The notes under the pieces: generated by a model
Databases searched by the model: none
What the model was told of the DNA's origin: nothing
What the model saw: only the letters and a program-made list of their open reading frames with translations
Translations under genes and position numbers: made by a program
Shown: in pieces, positions 27,042 through 35,582 of the stretch
How positions within the stretch are numbered: the stretch's first letter is position 1
Layout: the number at the start of each line of letters is the position of its first letter
Assembly (NCBI GenBank): GCA_028065135.1
Contig: JAPTWR010000074.1
Span: forward strand, 1 to 45,947
Direction: 5' to 3'
Origin: Acidithiobacillus sp.
GTDB lineage: Bacteria; Pseudomonadota; Gammaproteobacteria; Acidithiobacillales; Acidithiobacillaceae
Length of the DNA stretch: 45,947 nt

Positions 27042-28276
27042 GAGGCACGTGCCGCCGCATCCAGACTGCGCAGGGTCTCATCCGCACCTGCCGCCGCCGT
27101 CAGGTCGGCGACATTATCCTTGGTGAAGAAGCCCTGAAAACCTCCGAAGCGCTGTACGTACTCCACGATCAGCGAGGAATGCTCCGAAGCGCTGGAGAAA
27201 ATCTGCTTCAGCCCTTCCCTCTCCGAACCAGCAACCTCCAGCAGAAATTTCTGCCCGCAATTCTGCAGGACGTGCACCACATGGTCGATATTGGCCTGAC
27301 CTCCGGTGTGTCCATCCCGCACCGCCACCGCCAGATGATGTAAACGCGGCCCGAAGTTGCGCACGAAGGCCTCGGTGGGGGACGGTCTGCCGATCAGGTG
27401 ATTGCAAAAATACGGATGGTTGGCGGCGGTAAAAACCTTGGCCGGGCTCTGCAGTTCACTGGTAAAATGCATGCTCTTGGTCACATTCGTGGAAGAATTC
27501 TGATCGGGAATATCGTAGGAACCCCAATAGTAATAACTGGAGAGAGTCAGATACTCGAGAATAGCCGCCTCCCGATTCTGACTGTAGACCCTGGTCGCCA
27601 GGTGATCGATGGGCAGAAGGAGCTTGTCCAGACCGAGCCTCTCACGCAATTCCTTGGCCCGTTCAAAGGCGGCCTGCATGTCCTCCCGGATCGAGGATAG
27701 CCCCAGGGAATAGACCCGGATGTGGTCGTCCGGGCGCTCCCAGTAACCGACGACATTGTGGGTATAGGGAGACGGTTTGACGATGGCCATATTCCCCGGC
27801 AACTCCAGGTGGCGAACCTGCTCCTGATTGAAAAAACGGATTTCCCGGCCCTTCTGCACCTCCACCACCTCATGCAGGTTTTGAACCTGAAAGATCTCCC
27901 CCATATACCGGGAGTTCGGCCGCTGCGCCCCGATGGGATAGACCTCGTTGAGACTGCGAAAAATACCGTGCAGGTTGGGATCTTTCACCTCCCGCACCAG
28001 CACGTCGGGGGCACTCATGTCGATCCGCAGGATGTGCGTCGAGTGCTGCTCTGTTTCCAAGGTAACCAGGTAGTCATAAGGCGTCATCAGGCAGAGTTCG
28101 CCGACATAAGCCGCGGAATGCCCGGGCTCCACCGTGATCATCAGACTGTCGATACGGCCGATATTTTCGCTCAGGCCCTGGCGGTCACGGTCTTCCAGCA
28201 ACCGTCCCAGCCACTCCTCAAAAAAAGCGGAATTCTGCTTGTCGCCCTGCCGCTGAAAATCTGCCGATGCCTGCAT
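27038..28276 (-). CDS. 4-hydroxyphenylpyruvate-dioxygenase-fold (VOC superfamily) protein
   Basis: This 412-residue protein has a C-terminal half resembling 4-hydroxyphenylpyruvate dioxygenase. The likely Fe(II) triad is conserved: His225 in PIDHLATRV, His314 in LHHLAVAV and Glu372 in LIVEYVQRF, followed by a FFTKDNVADL segment like the HPPD GxFGxGNFxxLF end. The N-terminal ~200 residues are not recognised. ATG at 28276 is chosen for GGAG eight bases upstream; Met at 28294 lacks one. It is divergent from a TetR regulator next to a hydrolase and an OYE, which suggests a role with aromatic or reactive carbonyl compounds. True HPPD activity is not shown; it may be a related dioxygenase. Confidence 0.65.
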   Translation of the reverse strand: MQASADFQRQGDKQNSAFFEEWLGRLLEDRDRQGLSENIGRIDSLMITVEPGHSAAYVGELCLMTPYDYLVTLETEQHSTHILRIDMSAPDVLVREVKDPNLHGIFRSLNEVYPIGAQRPNSRYMGEIFQVQNLHEVVEVQKGREIRFFNQEQVRHLELPGNMAIVKPSPYTHNVVGYWERPDDHIRVYSLGLSSIREDMQAAFERAKELRERLGLDKLLLPIDHLATRVYSQNREAAILEYLTLSSYYYWGSYDIPDQNSSTNVTKSMHFTSELQSPAKVFTAANHPYFCNHLIGRPSPTEAFVRNFGPRLHHLAVAVRDGHTGGQANIDHVVHVLQNCGQKFLLEVAGSEREGLKQIFSSASEHSSLIVEYVQRFGGFQGFFTKDNVADLTAAAGADETLRSLDAAARAS

Positions 28277-28306
28277 ATCCACTTCTCCATTCATGTCGTG
28301 TCGATC

Positions 28307-28335
28307 AGTGTAACCCCCCTGATCCAGGCAGCCAA
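28307..28335 (-). promoter_or_regulatory. Candidate promoter of the VOC gene
   Basis: On the minus strand TTGGCT (28335-28330) is followed after 17 bases by TACACT (28312-28307), each matching four of six consensus positions. It lies about 75 bases from the TetR operator, so joint control is possible but not direct. Confidence 0.35.
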
Positions 28336-28400
28336 CGTACCCCCCTTCGCACTGCCCTTGCTTCATCGGCCGCGTCTTGCCGGAAAAGCACATGCACTTC

Positions 28401-28429
28401 TTGACAAGATACCGATTGGTCGGTATCCT
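28401..28429 (+). promoter_or_regulatory. Promoter of the TetR gene with embedded palindromic operator
   Basis: TTGACA (28401-28406), 17 bases, then TATCCT (28424-28429) is a good sigma-70 promoter. The spacer contains GATACCGA (28408-28415) and TCGGTATC (28420-28427), a perfect 8-bp inverted repeat with four bases between. A repressor bound here would block RNA polymerase. The ACCGA...TCGGT core is reminiscent of NemR-type operators from memory. Transcription would begin at or one base before the ATG at 28437. Confidence 0.7.
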
Positions 28430-28436
28430 TAATTTT

Positions 28437-29054
28437 ATGATGACACAGCCCCTACGAAAAACCCGTAACCCGGAGCAGACCCGCAGCGATCTACTGGATG
28501 CCGCCTATATCGAGATTTTGGAATCCGGCTTTCAGGCGGCCAGTCTGGAACGCATTCTTGCCAATACCTCAGTAAGCAAAGGCGCGCTCTACCACCACTT
28601 TGGCACCAAGCGCGAACTGGGGCTGGCCGTAGTCGAAGAAGTGATTGCGCCGCAACTTGCGGTGCGGTGGTTCGCCCCTTTTGCCGAGCACAATGACCCT
28701 TTGGTCAGCCTCCATCGTATTCTCGAAGAAAAAATCAATACCGCCGACGAATCCGTCATCCGCTACGGCTGCCCCCTCAATAATCTCATCCAGGAAATGA
28801 GCCCCCTCGACGAGGCGTTCCGCTGCGGGTTACAGCAGATTCTCGATCGCTGGGTCTCGGTCATGGCCGACGCCCTGGCCGAGGGGCAGACCGCCGGCAA
28901 GGTGCGCACTGACGTCGAGGCGAAAGAGGTAGCACTCTTCATCGTTGCCGCCATCGAAGGCTGCGTCGGCCTGGGCAAAAATGCGCAGTCCGTCGAAGCC
29001 TATCGGCGTTGTTTGCGACAGTTGCAACTCTACGTCCAGTCACTGGCGGCCTGA
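28437..29054 (+). CDS. TetR-family transcriptional regulator
   Basis: This 205-residue regulator has an N-terminal helix-turn-helix (residues ~16-62: TRSDLLDAAYIEILESGF, then LANTSVSKGALYHHFGTKRE) and a ligand-binding C-terminal half with GCPLNNLIQEMS near residue 111. Cys112 sits in a place similar to the redox-sensing Cys106 of E. coli NemR, an inference by position only. The start is one of two adjacent ATG codons (28437, 28440); there is no ribosome binding site and the promoter predicts a leaderless transcript. It most likely represses itself through the operator in its promoter and may control the downstream hydrolase and OYE genes. Confidence 0.85.
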   Translation: MMTQPLRKTRNPEQTRSDLLDAAYIEILESGFQAASLERILANTSVSKGALYHHFGTKRELGLAVVEEVIAPQLAVRWFAPFAEHNDPLVSLHRILEEKINTADESVIRYGCPLNNLIQEMSPLDEAFRCGLQQILDRWVSVMADALAEGQTAGKVRTDVEAKEVALFIVAAIEGCVGLGKNAQSVEAYRRCLRQLQLYVQSLAA

Positions 29055-29143
29055 AGGGTATCCCGCATCGTGCCGTGAACATCCGCTTCTCCATTTCCGG
29101 CGTGCCGCTTTTTTCTGCTTTCTGACCGCAGCAAGGAGATATC

Positions 29144-29872
29144 ATGTCGCAAATCACATCTGAATGGGTTCAACTGGAAAACGGCCTACGCGCCTGGTAT
29201 GCCCGCCCTGCCGACGTGGGTCCACACCCGGCCGTGCTGATCTTCATCGAGGCATTCGGAGTCAACGCACACTTTCAGGACGTGGCCCAACGTCTTGCCC
29301 GGGCGGGTTATTGCGCCATAGTGCCCGACCTGTATCACGGCAAGACCTATGAATATTCCGATTTCAACAGTGCCATCGCCCACCTCAAAACTCTGAACGA
29401 CGCAGTCGTCATGCAGGAAGCGCACATGGCCATCCAGGCACTGCAGCAACGCGCTGAGGTGCGTAAGGACGCCATCGGCACGCTGGGGTTCTGTATGGGT
29501 GGACGCTACGCCTTCATGGCCAACGCCATCCATGCAGAACATCTCCGCGCCGCAGTCGCCTTCTACGGCGGCGGTATTGCTCCCGATCAGGATTCCGTCG
29601 GACGTAAATCGGTGCTGCACCTGGCGGATCAGATGGGGGCGCCGCTGCTGCTGCTCTATGGCGCCGAGGACCAATCCATCACCCCCGGAGAACATGGCCG
29701 CATCGCCACTGCGCTCAGCGCCGCCGGCAAGCGCTATACCCTGACCGTGTTTCCAGGCGCGCCACACGGTTTTTTTGCGGATCCTCGGGACAGCTTCCGT
29801 CCCGATGCCGCGCAGGAAGGCTGGCGCCTGACCCTTGACCACTTCACCCGTTATCTCGGAGCATCCGCATGA
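29144..29872 (+). CDS. Dienelactone hydrolase family protein
   Basis: This 242-residue alpha/beta hydrolase has the family triad: Cys117 nucleophile in GFCMGGRYAF, Asp in LLYGAEDQSITP near residue 174, and His in FPGAPHGFFAD near 206. Substrates in the family include dienelactones and other reactive lactones or esters. The ribosome binding site AAGGAG is ideal. The gene overlaps the OYE gene by ATGA, so both proteins are probably made together. The 89-base gap from the TetR gene shows no clear promoter. Confidence 0.9.
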   Translation: MSQITSEWVQLENGLRAWYARPADVGPHPAVLIFIEAFGVNAHFQDVAQRLARAGYCAIVPDLYHGKTYEYSDFNSAIAHLKTLNDAVVMQEAHMAIQALQQRAEVRKDAIGTLGFCMGGRYAFMANAIHAEHLRAAVAFYGGGIAPDQDSVGRKSVLHLADQMGAPLLLLYGAEDQSITPGEHGRIATALSAAGKRYTLTVFPGAPHGFFADPRDSFRPDAAQEGWRLTLDHFTRYLGASA

Positions 29873-30945
29873 CGCACAAGCTGTTTTCCTCCTGGACGTT
29901 GCGCAGCGTCACCCTGCGCAACCGCATCTGCGTGGCGCCCATGTGCCAGTACTCCACGCCCGATGGCGTCGCCGGGGACTGGCATATGGTGCATCTCGGC
30001 AGCCGTGCCGTAGGTGGCGCCGGGCTGGTCATGGTTGAAGCGGCCGCCATCAGCCCGGAAGGCCGCATTTCCCCCCGCGACCTCGGTATCTGGACGGATA
30101 CGCAGGCGCAGGCACTGGCCCCTATCGTGGCGTTCATGAAGGCGCAGGGGGCGGTCACCGCCATTCAGATCGCCCATGCGGGACGCAAGGCGTCCACCCG
30201 GCCGCCCTTTCTCGGTGGCGACCCCATTGCGACCGACGCAGAGGACGGCTGGGAGCCTCTGGGACCCAGTGCCCTGCCCTTCCACCACAGCCATACCGTG
30301 CCCCACGCCATGGACGCCCAAAACCTGGAGAAGGTACGTAGGGACTTTGTGGCCGCGGCCAGGCGCGCACTGGCCGCAGGATTCGAGGTTCTGGAACTGC
30401 ACATGGCCCACGGCTATCTGCTGCACAGCTTTCTGTCCCCCATCAGCAACCAGCGGACCGACGAATACGGCGGCAGCCTGGAAAACCGCATGCGCCTGCC
30501 ACTGGAAATCACCGCTGCCGTGCGCGCGGTGTGGCCCGAAGATCTGCCCCTCTGGGTGAGGATTTCCGCCACGGACTGGGTGCGCGGCGGCTGGGACCTG
30601 GAGCAGTCCGTCGTCCTCTCCAAGGCGCTGAAGGACCGTGGCGTGGACGTTATCGATTGCAGCAGCGGCGGCATGACGCCGGATGCCGTCATCCCCGCCG
30701 GCCCCGGCTTCCAGACGCCTTTCGCCAGCGCCATCCGCCAGGAGGTCGGCATACCCACCGTCGCTGTCGGCCTCATCACCGAGGCAATGCAGGCAGAACA
30801 CATCCTCGTCACCGAGCAGGCCGACGCCGTGGCCCTGGCCCGGGAACTGCTGCGCAATCCCTACTGGCCCCTGCACGCAGCCCGAGAGCTCGGCGTCGAA
30901 CTCGCCTGGCCCGTACAGTACGATCGCGCCAAAGCTCGTCCATAA
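29869..30945 (+). CDS. Old yellow enzyme, YqjM/xenobiotic reductase type
   Basis: This 358-residue FMN-dependent oxidoreductase reduces activated C=C bonds such as enals, enones, quinones or nitro compounds using NAD(P)H. Cys26 in VAPMCQYS equals YqjM Cys26, which tunes FMN in thermophilic-like OYEs. AIQIAHAGRKAS near 107 and the His pair in ELHMAHGYLLHSFLSP near 170 bind flavin and substrate, followed by NQRTDEYGGSLENR. Length fits the family (about 340-370). It is translationally coupled to the hydrolase and lies in the TetR cluster. Confidence 0.92.
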   Translation: MTHKLFSSWTLRSVTLRNRICVAPMCQYSTPDGVAGDWHMVHLGSRAVGGAGLVMVEAAAISPEGRISPRDLGIWTDTQAQALAPIVAFMKAQGAVTAIQIAHAGRKASTRPPFLGGDPIATDAEDGWEPLGPSALPFHHSHTVPHAMDAQNLEKVRRDFVAAARRALAAGFEVLELHMAHGYLLHSFLSPISNQRTDEYGGSLENRMRLPLEITAAVRAVWPEDLPLWVRISATDWVRGGWDLEQSVVLSKALKDRGVDVIDCSSGGMTPDAVIPAGPGFQTPFASAIRQEVGIPTVAVGLITEAMQAEHILVTEQADAVALARELLRNPYWPLHAARELGVELAWPVQYDRAKARP

Positions 30946-30995
30946 TCCCCCTGCCATTCGGGGACTGCCATCGGGGTGGCGGTAATGAGGGGATG

Positions 30996-31622
30996 TCAAA
31001 CGGGGTTCGGGACGGATTCCACCAGCAGCTTCTGCAACTGCGCGAGTGTCGCCCTGCGCAGGGGTCGACCGTCCACGGGGGATGCGGGACTGCGCCGGTC
31101 CTCGTCCAGATCAAAGAGGACCAGACGCAGATCCGCCCCGGCAAAATTCAGTTTCAGGCAAGGATAATCCCGGGCCGGGGCATCCCCATAATGAAGCCGC
31201 TGCCAGACCTCTTCATAAGCCACCTTCTGATCCATCAGAAAAAAAATCACGCTCTCCGGCGTGTCCACAAAAAGATGGAGGGTGACGGGCACGTGACGCG
31301 TCGCCGTCCCGGTCAGAACCGGCCCGGTCAGACGCGGCCGAAACTCCGCCAGCCACTGCATGGCCTGCGCAGCCTGCTCGCGGAGCAGGCGCAACTCCGC
31401 CTCATGCGCCTGACCATGGAAAAGCTGCAGACGTGACTGAAGCTCTTCCTCGATCTCCGCATTACTTGGCCAGTCCTGTTGAGCATCGCCACCAGCGCCC
31501 AGGCGGCGCGCCGCCTTTTCCTTGGCCACCCGGAAGTCCACCACCCCTTCGTCAGCCATGATCCGCGCCGATTCCACCACTAGCAGGCGCCGCAAACGGG
31601 ATTGTTGCTGTGACTTGACCAT
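30996..31622 (-). CDS. Conserved-looking protein of unknown function
   Basis: This 208-residue soluble protein is not confidently recognised. It starts MVKSQQQSRLRRLLVVESARIM, has a helical first half rich in Arg, Glu and Gln, and a second half with strands (HVPVTLHLFVDTPESVIFFL, then LNFAGADLRLVLFDLDED). Start at 31622 is favoured by a G-rich stretch upstream; an in-frame ATG at 31655 would extend it by 11 residues and overlap the tRNA promoter. It is divergent from tRNA-Leu. Confidence 0.65.
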   Translation of the reverse strand: MVKSQQQSRLRRLLVVESARIMADEGVVDFRVAKEKAARRLGAGGDAQQDWPSNAEIEEELQSRLQLFHGQAHEAELRLLREQAAQAMQWLAEFRPRLTGPVLTGTATRHVPVTLHLFVDTPESVIFFLMDQKVAYEEVWQRLHYGDAPARDYPCLKLNFAGADLRLVLFDLDEDRRSPASPVDGRPLRRATLAQLQKLLVESVPNPV

Positions 31623-31638
31623 TTCCGCACCCCGCTCA

Positions 31639-31667
31639 TTGTCTACAAACGACATTCCGCATAAGAT
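31639..31667 (+). promoter_or_regulatory. Promoter of tRNA-Leu
   Basis: TTGTCT (31639-31644), 17 bases, then TAAGAT (31662-31667), followed by a GC-rich discriminator (AGCGCG) typical of stable RNA genes. Transcription would begin only a few bases before the mature tRNA 5' end. Confidence 0.6.
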
Positions 31668-31676
31668 AGCGCGAAT

Positions 31677-31761
31677 GCGAGAGTGGCGGAATTGGTAGAC
31701 GCACTGGATTTAGGTTCCAGCGGTTACGGCCGTGCGAGTTCGAGTCTCGCCTTTCGCACCA
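31677..31761 (+). tRNA. tRNA-Leu (anticodon UAG)
   Basis: The 85-base gene folds as a class II tRNA. The acceptor GCGAGAG pairs with CTTTCGC (one G-U), and CCA is encoded at the 3' end. The anticodon stem CTGGA/TCCAG encloses TTTAGGT with anticodon TAG at 31711-31713. The long variable arm and GTTCGAGTC T-arm are present. It reads CUA and other CUN codons. Confidence 0.95.
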
Positions 31762-31830
31762 ACTTCTCAAAATAGCCGTTGCGCCGTAAGGTTGTCGCGT
31801 GCTGCAAGTTGGGTACAAATGGGGGCATAA

Positions 31831-32397
31831 ATGAATATGCAACAATCCATTATGTCAGGATATCAAAAGTTTTTTACCAGAAGCGGCCGGGCACCGCGCT
31901 CAGAATACTGGTATTTCCTTTTATTCTATCTATTGTTGAATATTGCCGTACAACTACTGGGTATCTATCTCCGGACCCACGATCATTCCGGCACCACTTC
32001 CATTCTCCTTTCGATTGTCGCGATGGGGTTCTGGCTGGCAGCCCTGGCCACTGCCGTACCAATGCTGATGGTCACGGTCCGTCGTGTTCACGATATTGGA
32101 CGGACGGGTTGGTGGGTAGGCGTCTCCTTTATCAACGGGCTCCTGCTCGACGGAGCGTTGGGATATGTGATCTTCAGAACCACTATCATGCACAATACCC
32201 AAAATCTGCAGGCTGGTCTGCCCGGTGGCGGCATGGCAATCGTCTTGGGCATATTGGGCTTGATCGGCATCGCGCTGGGCCTTACGATCTTCATCTTCAC
32301 CATCCTGCCGGGAAGCCCAGGAGAGAACCGTTATGGCCCAAATCCTCTGGACTCTCACGCCACGCCTGTTTCCGAGCGCCAGCTCGATAGATCCTGA
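31831..32397 (+). CDS. DUF805-family small membrane protein
   Basis: This 188-residue protein begins with a short soluble stretch containing FFTRSGRAPRSEYWYFLLFY, the typical opening of DUF805 proteins (compare GRxxRxEYWxF), and then has about four hydrophobic helices. RRVHDIGRTGWW near residue 90 is a further family feature. GGGGG lies before the ATG. Function of the family is unknown. It follows the tRNA by 69 bases. Confidence 0.85.
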   Translation: MNMQQSIMSGYQKFFTRSGRAPRSEYWYFLLFYLLLNIAVQLLGIYLRTHDHSGTTSILLSIVAMGFWLAALATAVPMLMVTVRRVHDIGRTGWWVGVSFINGLLLDGALGYVIFRTTIMHNTQNLQAGLPGGGMAIVLGILGLIGIALGLTIFIFTILPGSPGENRYGPNPLDSHATPVSERQLDRS

Positions 32398-32429
32398 TCG
32401 AGGCATCTGCAATTCATGAGGATTTAACA

Positions 32430-33224
32430 TTGACCACCTTCAGACCAATTGCATTTGTCATGGCGTCAACCAATCATGGAACCATGATAGTCAACAGAAA
32501 TGACTACAGAATCATCCCCGGCGGGGCATTTGGCGTTGGCCATCAAATACTCACGTCGTCATCTTTCGACCAGCCCGAAGTGGATCTCGTCCTGCAGTTG
32601 CTATCCGCCAGAAGAACCCACCACGGCGATGGCGTCTTTGCCATCGATTGCGGTGCCAATATAGGCGTCCACACCATAGAGTGGGCAAAGCTCATGTATG
32701 GCTGGGGATCGGTGGTCGCCTTTGAAGCGCAGGAAAGAATTTTTTATGCGCTGGCCGGAAACATCGCCATCAACAACTGCTTCAACGCCAGAGCCGAATG
32801 GGCTGCCGTCGGCGCCGGCAACGGGTTCATCGGGGTTCCGTCACCGGACTACAACCTGCCGTCGAGCTACGGCAGCCTGGAGTTGAAAAAATCGGCAAGC
32901 AACGAGTTCATCGGCCAGGAAATAGACTATTCAGAGGAAAAAACCATCCGGACGCGGATGGTTGCCATTGATCAGGCGATAAGTGGACGGGTTGATTTTA
33001 TCAAAATAGACGTCGAGGGAATGGAAATCGATGTGCTCCATGGCGCAAGGGAAACGATCATACGCAATAAGCCAGGCATGCTCATTGAAAAAATAAAATC
33101 AGAGGAAAACGAACTGATCGGATTCGTTACCGGGCTAGGCTATAAAACATTCCAATTTGGGATCAATATAATCGCCGTACACGAATCGGATCCGGTGATC
33201 TCCATCATAAATACCACGGTGTAG
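32430..33224 (+). CDS. FkbM-family methyltransferase
   Basis: This 264-residue protein has the SAM-binding start AIDCGANIGVHTIEWAKLM near residue 76, then VVAFEAQERIFYALAGNIAINN, and the FkbM end segment VDFIKIDVEGMEIDVLHGARETI near 188. Such enzymes O-methylate sugars or other small molecules. A TTG start at 32430 has GAGG eight bases upstream; an ATG at 32460 is an alternative. Its 3' third is richer in A and T than neighbouring genes, which hints at later acquisition. The substrate is unknown. Confidence 0.85.
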   Translation: MTTFRPIAFVMASTNHGTMIVNRNDYRIIPGGAFGVGHQILTSSSFDQPEVDLVLQLLSARRTHHGDGVFAIDCGANIGVHTIEWAKLMYGWGSVVAFEAQERIFYALAGNIAINNCFNARAEWAAVGAGNGFIGVPSPDYNLPSSYGSLELKKSASNEFIGQEIDYSEEKTIRTRMVAIDQAISGRVDFIKIDVEGMEIDVLHGARETIIRNKPGMLIEKIKSEENELIGFVTGLGYKTFQFGINIIAVHESDPVISIINTTV

Positions 33225-33340
33225 ATTCACGCCATGGAGCGGAGTACGACGTGTGCCGCGGCCGGGCAGAGCATCCTTACCGACGGCACGAAGCGGATTG
33301 TCCTGGCAGATCGCCTGCGACCGAACACAATGCCTGAAAA

Positions 33341-34231
33341 ATGAAACGGTCATTCACCTCGGATTCCGGCCGGATCGTGTCCTATGAAGACATCGGTGAC
33401 CCGAACGGAAAGTTGCCGGTATTGTTCCTTCACGGTACGCCCGGCTCCCGCCTGCAACTGGAGTTACTGCCTGCAGCCCTGCGTAGCGGTCTGCGCTGGA
33501 TCGCCTTCGACCGGGCGGGTTATGGCGCATCGGACCGGCAGCCGGGACTGACCATGACCGAAGTGGCGGCGACGGGCGAAGTTCTGGCCAACCATCTGGG
33601 GCTGGACGCCTTTCACGTGCTGGGTTTCTCGGGCGGTGGTCCCTACGCGCTGGCCTGCGCCCGCGCCATGCCGGGGCGGGTGCGCACCGTGCATCTGGCG
33701 AGCAGCTCGGGACCGGCGGAGCTTCCCGAGGTACGATCCGCCTTCGGTCTTCAGGACCACACCATCTTTATCCTGGTGCGCCATGCACCGTGGCTTTTCA
33801 GGGCGCTGTTGCGCCTCAGAATGGCGGGCGTGCAGCGGAGGCCGGAGCGCTTCGTGGCGCAGTTCGCGGCAAAGATGACTACCCGGGACCATGCCCTGCT
33901 GGCGGCGCCCGACGTTCTGGCGAAGCTTTGCGACGATTTGCGGGAGGCTTTGCGGCAAGGGACTGCGGGGTTGGCTGACGATTTCGCGGTACTCAACCGC
34001 CCCTGGCCCTTCCGCCTGGAGGATATCCGGGTGCCGGTGCATGTCTGGCAGGGTACACAGGATCATGTGAACAATCTGCAGGTCGGTCTGGCGATGGCCG
34101 CACATTTGCCAAGTGCGCAGATCCATCTCCTGGAGTCAGGCTCGCATACGCTGTTGCTGACCCATGCCGCGGAGATCCGTGCGGCGTTGGACCAGGATGC
34201 GGCCCTGGCTGCTCAGGAATCCGCTAAATGA
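33341..34231 (+). CDS. Alpha/beta hydrolase
   Basis: This 296-residue protein is an alpha/beta-hydrolase with the oxyanion-hole motif FLHGTPGSR near residue 29, the nucleophile elbow GFSGGGPYAL with Ser near 97, an Asp region in PVHVWQGTQDHVNN near 238, and the late His in LLESGSHTLLLTH near 268. It has no signal peptide. Substrate cannot be assigned. Its end overlaps the convergent methyltransferase-like gene by eight bases. Confidence 0.85.
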   Translation: MKRSFTSDSGRIVSYEDIGDPNGKLPVLFLHGTPGSRLQLELLPAALRSGLRWIAFDRAGYGASDRQPGLTMTEVAATGEVLANHLGLDAFHVLGFSGGGPYALACARAMPGRVRTVHLASSSGPAELPEVRSAFGLQDHTIFILVRHAPWLFRALLRLRMAGVQRRPERFVAQFAAKMTTRDHALLAAPDVLAKLCDDLREALRQGTAGLADDFAVLNRPWPFRLEDIRVPVHVWQGTQDHVNNLQVGLAMAAHLPSAQIHLLESGSHTLLLTHAAEIRAALDQDAALAAQESAK

Positions 34232-34793
34232 TACCGGGAACCAGGCAGTATGTGCAGTTGCGGTATTCCTGATAAGCGATCCCGAAGGCGTCCACGAGTA
34301 TGCGTTCCTCTTTGACGATTCTCCAGAGGTAGGCCAAAATAACAGGAACGACGATCAGGATGGCGGTGGCCCAGTAGCCAAACGACAGCGCCAACCCCAA
34401 AAAACAGAGTAGCGCTCCCGTATAGGATGGATGGCGCACCATGCGATAGGGTCCATGTCGGATCAGCCGGTGCCCAGGCTGAATGGCCAGATCCACGGTG
34501 AAATATCTCCTCAACGTCATGATCGCGTATGTTCGCAACAGGAGTCCCGCCATGAGTAACGAAACCCCCACCCGCGGTAGATAGAGCGCGATATGTGGCT
34601 CCTGACGGATTTCCAGAGCCAACACGCAAGCCCAACTTCCTACGCTGGACAAGATCACGACGTTGAATATTTTTGAAGACCCGCCATCCTGCCTGTTCGC
34701 ATTCATGGGGGAACGGAAAAAGTATTCCAGGTACAGCTCCAGCAATATCCACGCTGACAACAGCGCTAACAGCAGAACAGCAGATACCATCAT
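34224..34793 (-). CDS. Isoprenylcysteine carboxyl methyltransferase-like membrane protein
   Basis: This 189-residue protein has four to five membrane helices and the ICMT/PEMT-like C-terminal motif HGPYRMVRHPSYTGALLCFLG near residue 114, then RIVKEERILVDAFGIAYQEYRN, where the SAM-binding RHPxYxG and EExxL elements are clear. Bacterial members methylate unknown lipids or small molecules. The start could be either of two adjacent ATGs (34793 or 34790) beside GAGGA. Confidence 0.8.
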   Translation of the reverse strand: MMVSAVLLLALLSAWILLELYLEYFFRSPMNANRQDGGSSKIFNVVILSSVGSWACVLALEIRQEPHIALYLPRVGVSLLMAGLLLRTYAIMTLRRYFTVDLAIQPGHRLIRHGPYRMVRHPSYTGALLCFLGLALSFGYWATAILIVVPVILAYLWRIVKEERILVDAFGIAYQEYRNCTYCLVPGII

Positions 34794-34916
34794 TCCTCAC
34801 CGCCCTTGAGCCCCTTGCCCCGATCACCAGCGATGAAACAGTGTACCACCATATCTCCACATCCTGAATCCTTGAGATTATCCCGAATGTTACGACAGCT
34901 ATTCAACGCCGGTGCG

Positions 34917-35582
34917 TTAGCGGATGAGCCACCCAGGCAAGGCGGTGGGGTCGGCAAAACACATCGCGGCACCGCTGGCATCCAGGCGTTCCGCGCCGTG
35001 TACGCCGCACAGCACCCCCACCGGCAGGACCCCGGCGGCCACGGCCATTTCCATGTCATGCACAGTGTCGCCCACCATGATGGCCGCTGCTGGGGGCAGG
35101 TCATAGTGCCGTAGCAGTTCGCGGAGCATCAGGGGGTCGGGTTTGGAGCGGCTTTCATCGGCACAGCGGCTGGCGCTGATGCAGGCGGCAAGGAGGGGAT
35201 GTTCGCCCAGCACCCGATCCAGCCCGCGACGGGTTTTACCGGTAGCCACCGCAATCTCGTAACCAGCGCCAGCGAGTTGCACCAGCGCGTCTTCCACCCC
35301 GGGAAAGAGGGGCATTTGGCCGACCGGGGTGCCGAAAAAGCACTCCCGGTAACCCGCCAGAATCCGTTCCCGGGTAGGCTGATCCGCATCGGGGGCGAGG
35401 GCCGCCAGGGCGTCTTCCAGTCCCAATCCGATAATTTCCCGGTACTGCTGTACGCCGCGATCCGCCAGCCCTGCATAGGCAAACGCATGGGACAGGCAGC
35501 CGCAGATGGTAGAGATGCTATCCATGAGGGTACCGTCCCAATCGAAAACGATCAGCCGGCAATCACTGGGGGGCGGGATCAT
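34917..35582 (-). CDS. HAD-family phosphatase, Gph-like
   Basis: This 221-residue hydrolase has HAD motif I FDWDGTLMDS near residue 13, motif II ATGKTRRGLD near 115, Lys in SRSKPDPLML near 147 and motif IV MVGDTVHDMEMA near 170. It resembles phosphoglycolate phosphatase (Gph) and related enzymes. It overlaps rluC by ATGA and is downstream of it, an arrangement common in proteobacteria. The exact substrate is uncertain. Confidence 0.85.
   Translation of the reverse strand: MIPPPSDCRLIVFDWDGTLMDSISTICGCLSHAFAYAGLADRGVQQYREIIGLGLEDALAALAPDADQPTRERILAGYRECFFGTPVGQMPLFPGVEDALVQLAGAGYEIAVATGKTRRGLDRVLGEHPLLAACISASRCADESRSKPDPLMLRELLRHYDLPPAAAIMVGDTVHDMEMAVAAGVLPVGVLCGVHGAERLDASGAAMCFADPTALPGWLIR

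Noticed and set aside
31677..33340. Integration site at tRNA-Leu
   Set aside because: No repeat of the tRNA 3' end was found downstream and there is no integrase.
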